The notes: generated from the letters alone by a model not told the origin. A DNA stretch of 64,000 bases from DATLMR01 sp964615905 (GCA_964615905.1 CAZTUB010000005.1:1-64000), one strand, 5' to 3'. Counted from the first letter of the stretch, positions 48,505 to 57,371 are shown. Numbers and translations: made by a program.

Positions 48505-48893
48505 CGCTTGGTTGGAAACAATCAGGCACGATCCCGAGAGGTTTTGGTTGAAATCTTCAGGCGCGTGAGAATGTCGGGACTCCGCAAGGAGAATCGACAG
48601 GACCACAAGCTTAATGTTGCGACTGAGACTCGAAAGAGCTTCAGACGCCAAAGCCTGAAGGACGGAAGCGGAGGCAGAAGCGGAAGCCGTCAAAAGCTGA
48701 AGCGGAAGCTGAGGCAGAAGTCCGGAAGGTGGAGGCGAAAGAGGTTTCTTGAAAGTTTCGGACACTAACGTTAGGTGCTTGAAGATGGAGCTGAGATCAC
48801 TCGGGATCGCTATTTTTACCCCTTTTTTCAACCGCTCGGTCATAAACTCCAGATTCGCCTTACAAATCCGACCGCTTCAGTTTTAGCCTTCGA
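48505..48893 (+). other. Transcribed region without recognised gene; purine-rich 6-nt repeats
   Basis: Downstream of a strong promoter. 48661-48755 is rich in GGAAGC/GGAGGC/CAGAAG-type hexamers. A plus-strand frame from ATG 48571 could encode 65 very basic residues (MSGLRKENRQDHKLNVATET, later QKLKRKLRQKSGRWRRKRF), but no convincing ribosome binding site is seen. It could be a small basic protein, a regulatory RNA or repeat-derived sequence. No family is recognised. Confidence 0.35.
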
Positions 48894-49514
48894 TTATTCT
48901 TCGTCTTCGCGCGCGTGCTCTTGCTTATCCCAGGTCCCGCTTGCAGAAAATTTCTCGATCAGCTTGCGAAAGTCCGAAGCATACAGGACCTTTATGTTGA
49001 TCTCAGGGTATAACTCGCGCAGCCGCCGCACCTTTCGATTCTTCTTGGTCACAAGCGACTGCTTGAGCGTCGTCAGCTCGATATAAAGGTCGTGTTCGGT
49101 CAGGTAAAAGTCGGGTGTGAAGCTCTTAACCACGTTGCCCTCGTCGTCCCACTCTACGGCAAAGGCTCGCGGCTCGTACTCCCAGGCGATGTGATAGAAA
49201 TCTAGTATTCGCGCGAACTCTTCCTCAGAGGGGTGCGCGAAGGATGTGCGGTCGGGATCGATTTGCTGCTCTTCTTGTCGCAAGAGAGCAGGGTCGCTGT
49301 TCTCAAGCGTCGATAACGCCTGCCTCAACTCCGGCAGCAGGTTGGCCGGAATCTCTATCTTCTGTTCGATGCGTGATTGGCGGGGAGCGGGCTTTTGCTC
49401 TTTGATAACGATGTAGTGATTACCCTGACGCTCGGTCGCGTGAATTGTGATCTCCCGGTGGCTGTTGATGGTGAAGCGATCCGTTTCGTACTTCTTCGAA
49501 AACTTTGCAGTCAT
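48894..49514 (-). CDS. PD-(D/E)XK-like protein of unknown function
   Basis: 206 residues from ATG 49514 (AAAGG 5 nt upstream; an earlier start at 49544 is less likely). Residues 1-80 are an unassigned domain (FSKKYETDRFTINSHREITIHAT). The second half looks like a nuclease fold: RILDFYHIAWEYEPRAFAVEW, then TPDFYLTEHDLYIELTTLKQ, which fits PD-x(n)-E-x-K with Thr in place of the usual Lys, followed by SLVTKKNRKVRRLRELYPEINIKVLY. Real coding sequence is likely. Activity is uncertain because of the missing Lys. Confidence 0.75.
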   Translation of the reverse strand: MTAKFSKKYETDRFTINSHREITIHATERQGNHYIVIKEQKPAPRQSRIEQKIEIPANLLPELRQALSTLENSDPALLRQEEQQIDPDRTSFAHPSEEEFARILDFYHIAWEYEPRAFAVEWDDEGNVVKSFTPDFYLTEHDLYIELTTLKQSLVTKKNRKVRRLRELYPEINIKVLYASDFRKLIEKFSASGTWDKQEHAREDEE

Positions 49515-49544
49515 AAAAGCCTTTATCGATTTAACCGAACCCAA

Positions 49545-49812
49545 GTCCTGCTCGCGTCACTGTGGAACCGCTCCGTGGGGCGGGAGGTTCCGGCATTGGC
49601 AAACTCGGCTGAACCGTGGTCTGGAGAGACCTGACAGGTCAAGTCTCATCTTGTCAAAAGAACCGGCTGCGCTCGTTTCCTATTCGTTAAGAACAAAACC
49701 CCCGATCTGCACCAGATCAAGCTGGCAAGACGGGGGCTTTTCAAACCTGAGTCTAACCCAACCAAACTATTATTACAATGACTGATTCATGCGCGAGCGG
49801 TACGGCTATCTG
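49545..49812 (+). other. Gene-free stretch with inverted repeats
   Basis: No supported gene in either strand between the PD-(D/E)XK gene and the promoter at 49813. It contains ACCTG-AC-AGGT near 49630 and a larger structure at 49699-49736 (CCCCCG...CGGGGG) followed by CTTTT, which looks like a terminator for plus-strand transcription, with an inner ATCTG-CACC-AGAT hairpin. Confidence 0.45.
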
Positions 49813-49841
49813 TTGACATCGCCGTACGTGTAACTTACCAT
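49813..49841 (+). promoter_or_regulatory. Promoter directly upstream of a terminator
   Basis: Perfect TTGACA at 49813-49818, 17-nt spacer, TACCAT at 49836-49841; start near 49848. The strong terminator at 49855-49897 lies only a few bases downstream. Confidence 0.65.
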
Positions 49842-49854
49842 AGCCATCGTAGAC

Positions 49855-49897
49855 GCGACCGAAAGCCCTCAGAAGGGTTGCGGTCGCTCGTTTTTTT
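49855..49897 (+). terminator. Strong intrinsic terminator after a very short leader (possible sRNA)
   Basis: GCGACCG (49855-49861) pairs with CGGTCGC (49881-49887), with an inner CCCT/AGGG stem and 4-nt loop, then TCG and a run of seven T (49891-49897). With the promoter just upstream this would give an RNA of about 50 nt, or act as an attenuator for the SPOR gene that starts 144 nt further on. Confidence 0.7.
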
Positions 49898-50040
49898 ACT
49901 GCACGATTTTTGGCAGCTTCATTTTTGATCGCTTCATTGTGGAAGCTCTCCCCCGGACGCTAGCGCTTATATCGCTTTGATTGCCAGCCGCTCAGGCATC
50001 TGCCCCACGGACGCTCGATTAGCCATTTGTTGAGGGCTTT

Positions 50041-51546
50041 ATGCGCTCCAAGCAGACATTGATGATCACCCCGCTGTTGCTGCTCGTCATCGGTTTGTCT
50101 GCTCGTTCCGAGATAATCGACGAGTACGATACCGAAGCGTCCTCTTATTACACGTTGCAAGTAGCCGCGTTTCCGAGCGAAGCTCTGGCCGGCGAGTTTA
50201 TACTCAAACTGGAGAGCGCGGGTGAGCGCCCCGTCTGGGGCTCTGTCGAATTGCCAAAGCGGGGCCGGTGGGTTCGTGTCTTCCTGGGCTCTTTCAAGAC
50301 TCCCAAAGAGGCGCGCCGCTACGGCGAGCGGCTCGTAGCCGCGCGGTTGATCGACGAGTTCGCAATAAGGCAGGCAAGCGATATAAAAGCGCTTACTCGC
50401 CCGCGACTGGCCCGTTTCGGGGGGCCGTCCTACAGATCGAGCCCGGCCGCCACTACTACGAGACAAGATACAGCGAAGGGCTTGAAGCTGGCGGGCAAGA
50501 CTTATGTGAAGCCTCTATTTTTTGAGAGGCTCCCCGCGCACGAGAGCCTGTCGGGTCAATCGGGTTCTGATTCGCGGCCGTTTTTCCTCGCGACAGCGAC
50601 GACCTGGTCCGATCCGCCCGTCAGCGATCCAGGCAGAGTTATAACGGGCGATCCGTTTTTCTGGCCAGAGTCCGAGTTGCGCGAGATAGAGCTGCCGCGA
50701 GCCGACGATCTCGATCATTCCCTCGTACCTTTGATCGACACAGCGCTTGTTCCCGCACCGGACCCCGTGCAGGCGGCTTTCAGGATGGTCATGAGCGAGA
50801 CCCCTGTTGCGAGGGCTTCGCACGGCCGGGGCGGGTTGTATCTTTCAGGCGATCTGCCTGAGGGGCTTTCCCGGCTGTTGTGGATAGCCGGGGACGCGCG
50901 CGTAAAGCTCGTCAGCCTCGACCCGGACCGGCGAGTGCATATCGACCCGGCTTTGCTGGCAGAGGCAAGCGGCATCACAGACGCGGCCTCGCCCACTGCG
51001 CCGCTCATAATCGCCTCTTATATACGCTCTAATGAAGGGTTGTTGTTGCTCGTGCAGTTGAGCCAGAGCGCGCACCGTTACCGCCTGCACATAGGGGAGA
51101 CGGCCGAGACCGGGGGCGGAGAGGTGCCGCTTAGCGGCAGCATAAACCTCGATAACAACTTTGACAGCCGCATAAACCCTTACCGCCGCGCCGGAAAGAA
51201 GCTCGGTCGCGAATGCCCGCCCAAAGAGTTCGACGCGCTCATAGCTGTCAATCCACATGCCCAGTGGCTCAACCTCCACACGGGTAAGCTTGTGCCGGTC
51301 GCGCATATAACTTTTCACGAGCTGGCCGAAGCTTATGCAAAGGTCGATCTGGGGTTGAACTACCTGGCGCAGGGCGCGCGGCCCGGCGCGCACAACCTCG
51401 CCATCGAGCGCGAGAAGCGGCTGAAATCGCAGCGACCGTCTGTGGACGTGGTCGTCACGGTCGGGTCGAACCGCGTCATCAAGTCGGCAGAGGAGCTGGA
51501 AAAGTTCTACGTCGAAAGCGACCTTTTGAAGAAAAACCAGAGGTGA
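50041..51546 (+). CDS. Secreted SPOR-domain protein with HExxE-containing C-terminal domain
   Basis: 501 residues. N-terminal signal sequence (MRSKQTLMITPLLLLVIGLS). SPOR-like domain at about residues 38-110 (YYTLQVAAFPSEALAGEFI...WVRVFLGSFKTPKEARRYGERL), which in other proteins binds septal peptidoglycan. The middle has no recognised family. The C-terminal domain has a dense conserved-looking block, VAHITFHELAEAYAKVDLGLNY...PGAHNLAIEREKRL (about 419-462), with His and Glu residues spaced like a metal site (HELAE plus a later His). Function unknown; probably envelope-related. Confidence 0.8.
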   Translation: MRSKQTLMITPLLLLVIGLSARSEIIDEYDTEASSYYTLQVAAFPSEALAGEFILKLESAGERPVWGSVELPKRGRWVRVFLGSFKTPKEARRYGERLVAARLIDEFAIRQASDIKALTRPRLARFGGPSYRSSPAATTTRQDTAKGLKLAGKTYVKPLFFERLPAHESLSGQSGSDSRPFFLATATTWSDPPVSDPGRVITGDPFFWPESELREIELPRADDLDHSLVPLIDTALVPAPDPVQAAFRMVMSETPVARASHGRGGLYLSGDLPEGLSRLLWIAGDARVKLVSLDPDRRVHIDPALLAEASGITDAASPTAPLIIASYIRSNEGLLLLVQLSQSAHRYRLHIGETAETGGGEVPLSGSINLDNNFDSRINPYRRAGKKLGRECPPKEFDALIAVNPHAQWLNLHTGKLVPVAHITFHELAEAYAKVDLGLNYLAQGARPGAHNLAIEREKRLKSQRPSVDVVVTVGSNRVIKSAEELEKFYVESDLLKKNQR

Positions 51547-51605
51547 GCCGACGGCAGGCTCAAGTTAACCGCGTTGAAGCGGGCCCAACTGGCCGTTGAC
51601 CGAGC

Positions 51606-51646
51606 TTTACAAAGGCTTTACAGGTCTTGGCGGGGTGTGCTAACTT
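51606..51646 (+). promoter_or_regulatory. Probable promoter of rpsO
   Basis: TTTACA occurs twice (51606-51611, 51617-51622); the second is 18 nt from TAACTT (51641-51646). Quality is moderate. Confidence 0.35.
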
Positions 51647-51651
51647 TTGTA

Positions 51652-51665
51652 GGTTCAATTGAACC
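51652..51665 (+). promoter_or_regulatory. Perfect 14-nt palindrome in the rpsO leader
   Basis: GGTTCAATTGAACC is a perfect palindrome about 35 nt before the rpsO start. It could be a regulator-binding site or a leader RNA stem. Its half-site resembles the GGTTCAC/GTGAACC repeat units. Confidence 0.4.
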
Positions 51666-51699
51666 GAGTATTTTGATTAGTTAGAGGAGAACAGTTAAA

Positions 51700-51969
51700 G
51701 TGGCTTTAGCTAAGGAAGCTAAGAGCGAGATAATCGGTCAGTACAAGACGCACGGAACCGACACAGGCTCGCCCGAAGTACAGGTCGCTCTGCTCACGCA
51801 GCGGATCAATGACCTCACGGAACACTTCAAAACTCACGCCAAGGACAACCATTCTAGGCGCGGTCTGCTGAAGCTTGTTAGCCAGCGGCGGCGCTTGCTT
51901 GACTACTTGCGAAGTAAGGACGCGAACCGTTACCGAGAAGTTATTGGTCGTCTGGGTATAAGAAAATAG
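51700..51969 (+). CDS. rpsO: 30S ribosomal protein S15 (GTG start)
   Basis: 89 residues, standard. GTG 51700 with AGAGGAG 11 nt upstream gives the normal start MALAKEAKSEIIGQYKTHGTDTGSPEVQ. S15 binds the central domain of 16S rRNA. HSRRGLLKLVSQRRRLLDYL is the family signature. It is followed by pnp, the common rpsO-pnp pairing. Confidence 0.97.
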   Translation: MALAKEAKSEIIGQYKTHGTDTGSPEVQVALLTQRINDLTEHFKTHAKDNHSRRGLLKLVSQRRRLLDYLRSKDANRYREVIGRLGIRK

Positions 51970-52389
51970 AGATCGAGTCAATCAAAGGCCGGGGATCAAA
52001 CCAGCCGCAAGGTGCGGCCCGGCCATTTGTCGAGTCTCTCGAAGTTGTCGGTTCTCTGGCGCGCACGCGCAAGGTTGCTGGATCAAGAGAAGCATCTCGT
52101 TTGTCGTCAGCCGCGCTTGATGGTTTGAAGCACAGCGCGCCGCCTTACAGCTCAGACAATATTACTTGCACTTATTGGCCACGGGAGCGCGTCTTCAGGC
52201 GACACCGCTCACCGTGGCTTTGTCTTTTCGGACGTGACACACTATGAGTTGCATCAAGCGAAACGTCCCAACACCAATCGCAGCAATATCAGAATCGCGC
52301 GCCGTTGAAGTTTGAAAGCGAATGAGAGATTACCCCCAATCGTGCGGGATGAGCCGAGGGGCGCGCAGCGGAGAGGGAAGGAGAAAATT
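51970..52389 (+). other. rpsO-pnp gap with GC-rich hairpin
   Basis: 420 nt without a supported gene. At 51987-52024 GGCCGGG pairs with CCCGGCC, enclosing CCGC/GCGG. It could be the rpsO terminator or an RNase processing site, but no T-run follows. A GTG- and ATG-rich stretch before pnp has no convincing gene. The ribosome binding site of pnp (AAGGAG) lies at the end. Confidence 0.5.
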
Positions 52390-54645
52390 ATGGAGTTGAA
52401 GGAATCAGTCCAATTAGGTGGGATAGAATTTTCTATTGAAACCGGGAAGGTGGCCAAGCAGGCCGACGGCGCGGTGATCGTGCGCTACGGAGACACGATG
52501 GTCCTGGTCGCGGCAGTGGGGACAGAGCCGCGCGAGGGGATAAATTTTTTCCCGCTCACGGTCGAATACCGTGAATACGGGTACGCGGCCGGTCGTATAC
52601 CGGGCAACTATTTTCGCCGCGAGGGTCGGCCTTCGGAAAAAGAGACGCTTACGTCGAGGCTTATCGACAGGCCCATTCGCCCGATGTTTAAAGAAGGCTA
52701 CAACAGCGAGACGCAGGTCGTCGCGCTCGTGCTTTCGGCGGACGAAAATTACGACTCGGACGTGCTGGCAATCACAGGGGCGTCGGCCTCGCTCTACCTG
52801 TCCGACATACCGTTTGAGACGCCTATCGCGGGCGTTCGCGTGGGACTTATAGAGGACCGCTTCATCGTAAACCCTACATACGACCAGACGCGCGAGTCGT
52901 CGCTCAACCTGATACTCGCGGGCTCTGAAGAAGCGATAGTGATGGTCGAGGCGGGAGCGAAGGAAGTCACCGAAGCCGTCATGGTTGAAGCCTTGATGTT
53001 CGGCCACAACGAGATCAAGAAGCTTTGCCGCCTTCAAAAGGAGATGTACCAGAAGCTCGGCGTCACCAAGCGCGAGGTCGTAAAGCCTGAGCTTGACGCG
53101 GAGCTTCTTTCGGGGATCGAAACGCAAATCTCCGACGAGCTTCGTGACGCGCTCGATACGGGCAAGCACGGCAAGATTAAGAGCTACCAGCTGATCGACG
53201 AGTTGAAAGCGAGGCTCGTCGCGTCCTACCCCGAAGAAGAGGCCGACCGCCGCAAGATGGCCTCGAAGATATTCGATCACTTGAAAGAGAAGATCTTCCG
53301 CGAAGACATCCTCAACCGCCGCCACCGTCCCGACGGGCGGAGGTTCTCAGAGATTCGCCAGATCTCTATCGACATAGGCTGGCTTCCGCGCGCGCACGGG
53401 TCCGCGCTCTTTACACGCGGCGAGACGCAGGCCATCGTGACCGCGACGCTCGGAACGAGCGAAGACATTCAATACCTCGACGACCTGGAAAAAGGCGAGA
53501 TCAAGCGCCGCTTCATGCTCGCCTACAACTTCCCCCCGTTTTCCGTGGGCGAGACGGGCCGCGTTGGCTCGACAAGCCGCCGCGAGATCGGGCACGGCGC
53601 GCTTGCTCGCCGCGCGCTTGAGCCGATGCTGCCGAGCGAAGAGGAGTTCCCCTACATACTTCGCATCGTCTCCGACATCACAGAGTCGAACGGGTCGAGC
53701 TCGATGGCGAGCATATGCGGCGGGACGCTCGCATTGATGGACGCAGGCGTGCCGCTAAAGGCTTCGGTCGCGGGCGTGGCTATGGGACTGGTGATGGAAG
53801 ATAACAAATACGCCATCCTGACAGACATAGCCGGAGCCGAGGACCACTACGGCGATATGGACTTCAAGGTCGCGGGAACTCGCAGCGGGATAACCGCGCT
53901 TCAGATGGACATCAAGGTGACAGGGATCAACTCCCGCATCCTTGCCGACGCGCTCCAACAGGCGCAGGCCGGGCGGCTCTACATACTCGACAAGATGGAC
54001 GCCGCGCTACCCACGGCGCGCGAGGAGATCAACCAGTACGCGCCCAGAATTCTGTCCATACAGATACCTGTCGACAAGATTCGCGATGTCATAGGGCCGG
54101 GCGGCAAGGTGATTCGCGGGCTTGTCGAAAAGACGGGCTGCAAGATAGACGTCGAAGATTCGGGCCGCATCAACATCGCTTCGGCCAACCTCGCAGCGGC
54201 CGAAGAGGCCAAGCGTTTGATCGAAGGGATCACTGCGGTCCCCGAAGCGGGCAAGACCTATCTCGGAACTGTCCAGCGAATCGCCGACTTTGGCGCGTTT
54301 GTCGAGATACTGCCGGGCACGGACGGCCTGCTTCACGTCTCGGAGATCGCCGATTATCGCGTGGCAAACGTGCGAGACGAGCTGCAAGAAGGGCAGCAGC
54401 TTCTGGTGAAGGTTATAAACGTCGATCCTTCGGGCAAGATTCGGCTCTCGCGCAAAGCCGTGCTCCGCGATGAGCGCGGCGAAAGCGGCGAAGGCGGCGA
54501 GGGCGGCGACGAGCAACCGAACGCAGGCAGCAACGGCGGCGAAGATCGCGGCAACCGAGAGGAACGCGGCAACCGGGAAGAACGCGGACCGCGCGGCCCG
54601 CGACCCGGCGGAACGCGCCGCCCGCCTCGCGGACCTAGACGCTAA
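52390..54645 (+). CDS. pnp: Polynucleotide phosphorylase
   Basis: 751 residues from ATG 52390 (AAGGAG, 8-nt spacing). A 3' to 5' exoribonuclease in mRNA decay. Two RNase PH domains (GDTMVLVAAVGTEPREGINFFPLTVEYREYGYAAGRIPGNYFRREGRPSEKE; FMLAYNFPPFSVGETGRVGSTSRREIGHGALARRAL). Then a KH domain (IRDVIGPGGKVIRGLVEKTG, about 564-583) and an S1 domain (GTVQRIADFGAFVEILPGTDGLLHVSEIA). The tail after residue 710 is RG/PR-rich and may bind RNA. Confidence 0.97.
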   Translation: MELKESVQLGGIEFSIETGKVAKQADGAVIVRYGDTMVLVAAVGTEPREGINFFPLTVEYREYGYAAGRIPGNYFRREGRPSEKETLTSRLIDRPIRPMFKEGYNSETQVVALVLSADENYDSDVLAITGASASLYLSDIPFETPIAGVRVGLIEDRFIVNPTYDQTRESSLNLILAGSEEAIVMVEAGAKEVTEAVMVEALMFGHNEIKKLCRLQKEMYQKLGVTKREVVKPELDAELLSGIETQISDELRDALDTGKHGKIKSYQLIDELKARLVASYPEEEADRRKMASKIFDHLKEKIFREDILNRRHRPDGRRFSEIRQISIDIGWLPRAHGSALFTRGETQAIVTATLGTSEDIQYLDDLEKGEIKRRFMLAYNFPPFSVGETGRVGSTSRREIGHGALARRALEPMLPSEEEFPYILRIVSDITESNGSSSMASICGGTLALMDAGVPLKASVAGVAMGLVMEDNKYAILTDIAGAEDHYGDMDFKVAGTRSGITALQMDIKVTGINSRILADALQQAQAGRLYILDKMDAALPTAREEINQYAPRILSIQIPVDKIRDVIGPGGKVIRGLVEKTGCKIDVEDSGRINIASANLAAAEEAKRLIEGITAVPEAGKTYLGTVQRIADFGAFVEILPGTDGLLHVSEIADYRVANVRDELQEGQQLLVKVINVDPSGKIRLSRKAVLRDERGESGEGGEGGDEQPNAGSNGGEDRGNREERGNREERGPRGPRPGGTRRPPRGPRR

Positions 54646-54650
54646 GAGTC

Positions 54651-54736
54651 GTAAACCGTGAACCGTAAACCGTGACAAGTCAGAGGAGACTGCCACACCC
54701 GGCACTTTCCTCTCTTGTCACGGTTCACGGTTCACG
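54651..54736. repeat. Heptamer hairpin element, copy C (pnp-GH31)
   Basis: Left arm GTAAACC, GTGAACC, GTAAACC, GTGACAAG (54651-54679); right arm CTTGTCAC, GGTTCAC, GGTTCAC (54714-54735). The 34-nt core is in the opposite orientation to copies A and B (begins TCAGAGG). It lies between convergent pnp and the GH31 gene. Confidence 0.85.
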
Positions 54737-54740
54737 CTCT

Positions 54741-57254
54741 TTATCTTATTTGAATCCTGTGAGCCTTGCCGTCGTCCGGGATTCTAACGGCCAGGTCGTT
54801 GCCGATTCTGTACCACCCGGCCTTCTTTTCATCGCTTCGAGCGGGCGCTAACGGCCTGTTGTCGAGCGTAACCTGTCTGAAAGTTAAAGGCTGTTTGATC
54901 GTAAAAACGATGCTGCGCGGGCCGGGGTCATAATTTCCTTCGGGCGCATCCAGCTCGATCTGAATACCGCTGCCCGCCCTGATCGTCTTCACCGCCGTGC
55001 GCCGGAAAACGCCTTGCCTGTAATCGTTGCTTGTCCCGTCGTCTTCATAAAGAGTCGCCGCCGACTGTCCTTTATCATCCGGGTATATCTCGAACGTCAG
55101 TGGATCAACCGGCTTTTCACCTGTGAAATTCATGGCAGGCCCGGTCGGGATTATCGCCCCCGCGCGGATAAAGAGCGGCACGCGCTCAAGCGGCGCTGTC
55201 GCTTCGATCATACCTGCGCCCGCGTGCCGCCTCCCCGTCCAGTAATCTACCCAGACGCCTTCGGGCAGATAGACGCGGCGCGAAGACTGGCCCGGCTTGA
55301 CTACGGGGGCGACCAGCAGGTCCGCGCCGACCATGAATTGATCGTCGAGGTTGAGCGTGTTCGTGTCGTGCTGGTAATTGAGCAGCAAGGGTCTGAAGAC
55401 GGGCACGCCCGTTCGGTGCGCTTCTTCGAGCGTCGTGTAGATGAAAGGCATCAGCCGGTATCGCAGCTTCAAATACTGCCGGATTATATCTTCGTAGTAT
55501 TTCCCGAAGCGCCAGGGCTCGTGATCGTACCCGTCTATGACCTTGTGATTGCGCAGGAAAGGAGTGAGGAACCCGACCTGGTACCACCGCGTCAACATCT
55601 CGCCGTCGGACCGCCCGATGAAACCGCCTACGTCGCCTCCGACAAAGGGCTGGCCCCCGAGCCCAAGCGTTTGAAACATCGGGATGCTCAGCGCAAGTGC
55701 GTCCCACGTCGAGTTGTTATCGCCGGTCCACATCGTCGAGTACCGCTGTATCCCTGCGTAGCCCGCGCGCGTGATGACGTAAGGCCGCTTGCGCGGCTCA
55801 AGCCGTTCGAGCCCTTCGTAAGTTGCCCGCGCCATCAAGAGCGCAAAGACGTTGCGGTTCTTTGCGTGAGTCGAGTTTTCGCCACCGTCATAGCTGACCA
55901 CGTCCATCTGCGCCTTGCCTGTCTGATCCGTGAAATCGGAAGGCTCGTTCATATCGGTCCAGATGCCGTCAACGCCGTGGTCTGTGTAGGACCTGTGCAG
56001 GTCGCCCCACCACCGCGAAGCGGGCTCAAGCGTGTAGTCCACAAAGACGCTGTCGCCCGGCCACACCTTGGGGATGTAGAGCTTGCCGTCCTTGCGCTTC
56101 ATGAAAAAGTCCTTCTCAATGCCTTGATTGAAGACGTAGTAGCTTTTGTCCTGCGGCGCAAGCTCGGGGTTTAGGGTCGCGTCGGAAGCGCTCTTTTCCG
56201 GCTTCTGATGCTTTATGCCGGGGTCGACTATCGTGACGACTTTCACCCCCTTCCGCTCAAGCCTTTCGGTGAAAGCGCGCGGGTCCGGGAATCGCGAGGT
56301 GTTCCAGGTAAAGACGCGGTACTCGTTCATGTAGTCTATGTCGAGATGGAGCACGTCGAGCGGCAGGTCGTCTTTTCTGTACCGGTCGACGACCGCCTCC
56401 GCGACTGCTTGCGGGTAGTAGCCCCAGCGGCTCTGTTGATTGCCGAGCGCCCACTTTGGCGGCATAGGCATGTGGCCCGTAAGCTCCGAGTAGCGGCCGA
56501 TGATCTTCTTCATCGAAGGCCCCCAGAAGAAGTAATAGTTCATCTCGCCGCCGTCCGCGGAAAACGCCATGTGCTCTTGCGACGACCGGCCCAGATCGAA
56601 ATGGGTTCGGTAGCTATTATCGAAAAAGATGCCGTAGCATTCGCCCCGCTCCCAGCCGATATAGAAAGGTATCGACTGGTAGATGGGGTCGGTCCCTTCC
56701 GTGTAGCCTGGCGTGTCCGAGTTCCACATGGTGAAGTGACCGCGCCGCTTGTCGAGTCGCGCGGCCTTTTCGCCCAGGCCGTAGAAGTGCTCGTCGAACC
56801 CGAAGCGTTTGGCCGAGGCGACGGTCGTTCCCTTGGGGTCGAACATCATCGGGCGCGCGTCCGCATTTATCACCCTGCGCGTGCGCGCGTCTCGAAACTC
56901 GATCAAAAGCGGCGCGCGGCGCACTGCTACTTCAAGCTCGCCTGTAGAGATGATAATAAACGCCTCTTCCTCTCGGACCTGCCACGGCACGCTGTCCCAG
57001 GTGGTTCGAGCTATGGCCCACGAGTGGTCGCGCTCCGGGAGCGGCTTCTTAAACGACGCTCGAACGCGCACAAGGTCGGGCGCGAGCACTGTTATTCGTA
57101 CCTGCGAGTTGTCCCGGCAGTTGAGCGTGATCGCCGACTGGCTGCGAGTGTAACCGGAGACGCTGCCTATCGAATCGAGCCCGCCAAGGTCGATTGCCCC
57201 CGCGCTCAAGCAGAGCAAGAGGATAAATGAAAACGAGGCGATGATTTTCTTCAT
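54741..57254 (-). CDS. Secreted glycoside hydrolase family 31 (alpha-glucosidase/xylosidase type)
   Basis: 837 residues with a signal peptide (MKKIIASFSFILLLCLSAGA). N-terminal beta-sandwich, then a barrel with FYGLGEKAARLDKRRG, PPKWALGNQQSRWGYY, the nucleophile region GIWTDMNEPSDF and the acid/base region FVGGDVGGFIGRSDGEMLTRWYQVG; C-terminal beta domains follow. It is predicted to hydrolyse alpha-linked sugars outside the cytoplasm. Divergent ROK regulator upstream suggests sugar-controlled expression. Exact substrate unknown. Confidence 0.93.
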   Translation of the reverse strand: MKKIIASFSFILLLCLSAGAIDLGGLDSIGSVSGYTRSQSAITLNCRDNSQVRITVLAPDLVRVRASFKKPLPERDHSWAIARTTWDSVPWQVREEEAFIIISTGELEVAVRRAPLLIEFRDARTRRVINADARPMMFDPKGTTVASAKRFGFDEHFYGLGEKAARLDKRRGHFTMWNSDTPGYTEGTDPIYQSIPFYIGWERGECYGIFFDNSYRTHFDLGRSSQEHMAFSADGGEMNYYFFWGPSMKKIIGRYSELTGHMPMPPKWALGNQQSRWGYYPQAVAEAVVDRYRKDDLPLDVLHLDIDYMNEYRVFTWNTSRFPDPRAFTERLERKGVKVVTIVDPGIKHQKPEKSASDATLNPELAPQDKSYYVFNQGIEKDFFMKRKDGKLYIPKVWPGDSVFVDYTLEPASRWWGDLHRSYTDHGVDGIWTDMNEPSDFTDQTGKAQMDVVSYDGGENSTHAKNRNVFALLMARATYEGLERLEPRKRPYVITRAGYAGIQRYSTMWTGDNNSTWDALALSIPMFQTLGLGGQPFVGGDVGGFIGRSDGEMLTRWYQVGFLTPFLRNHKVIDGYDHEPWRFGKYYEDIIRQYLKLRYRLMPFIYTTLEEAHRTGVPVFRPLLLNYQHDTNTLNLDDQFMVGADLLVAPVVKPGQSSRRVYLPEGVWVDYWTGRRHAGAGMIEATAPLERVPLFIRAGAIIPTGPAMNFTGEKPVDPLTFEIYPDDKGQSAATLYEDDGTSNDYRQGVFRRTAVKTIRAGSGIQIELDAPEGNYDPGPRSIVFTIKQPLTFRQVTLDNRPLAPARSDEKKAGWYRIGNDLAVRIPDDGKAHRIQIR

Positions 57255-57326
57255 GTTCGATTTCCTGTCCGACGCTGGTTTGAAAAATGCAGTCTGTCAT
57301 GCTCTCGCGAATTTGTGGAGTCGGTT

Positions 57327-57371
57327 TTGAAATCGGCACGCTGCTTGACTTGAAATCGGTTTTTTTATAAA
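57327..57371 (+). promoter_or_regulatory. Direct repeats and promoter in the GH31-ROK divergent region
   Basis: TTGAAATCGG occurs twice (57327-57336 and 57350-57359, 23 nt apart). TTGACT (57345-57350) and TATAAA (57366-57371) form a probable promoter for the ROK gene, with a short 15-nt spacer. The repeats are candidate operators for the ROK regulator itself. No experimental evidence. Confidence 0.4.

Noticed and set aside
48487..48843. 118-codon minus-strand frame with SASASASAS-type residues
   Set aside because: Low-complexity translation of the purine-rich hexamer repeats, overlapping a strong promoter on the other strand.
55014..56174. 386-codon plus-strand frame
   Set aside because: Antisense to the GH31 gene; Arg/His-rich composition typical of a shadow frame.
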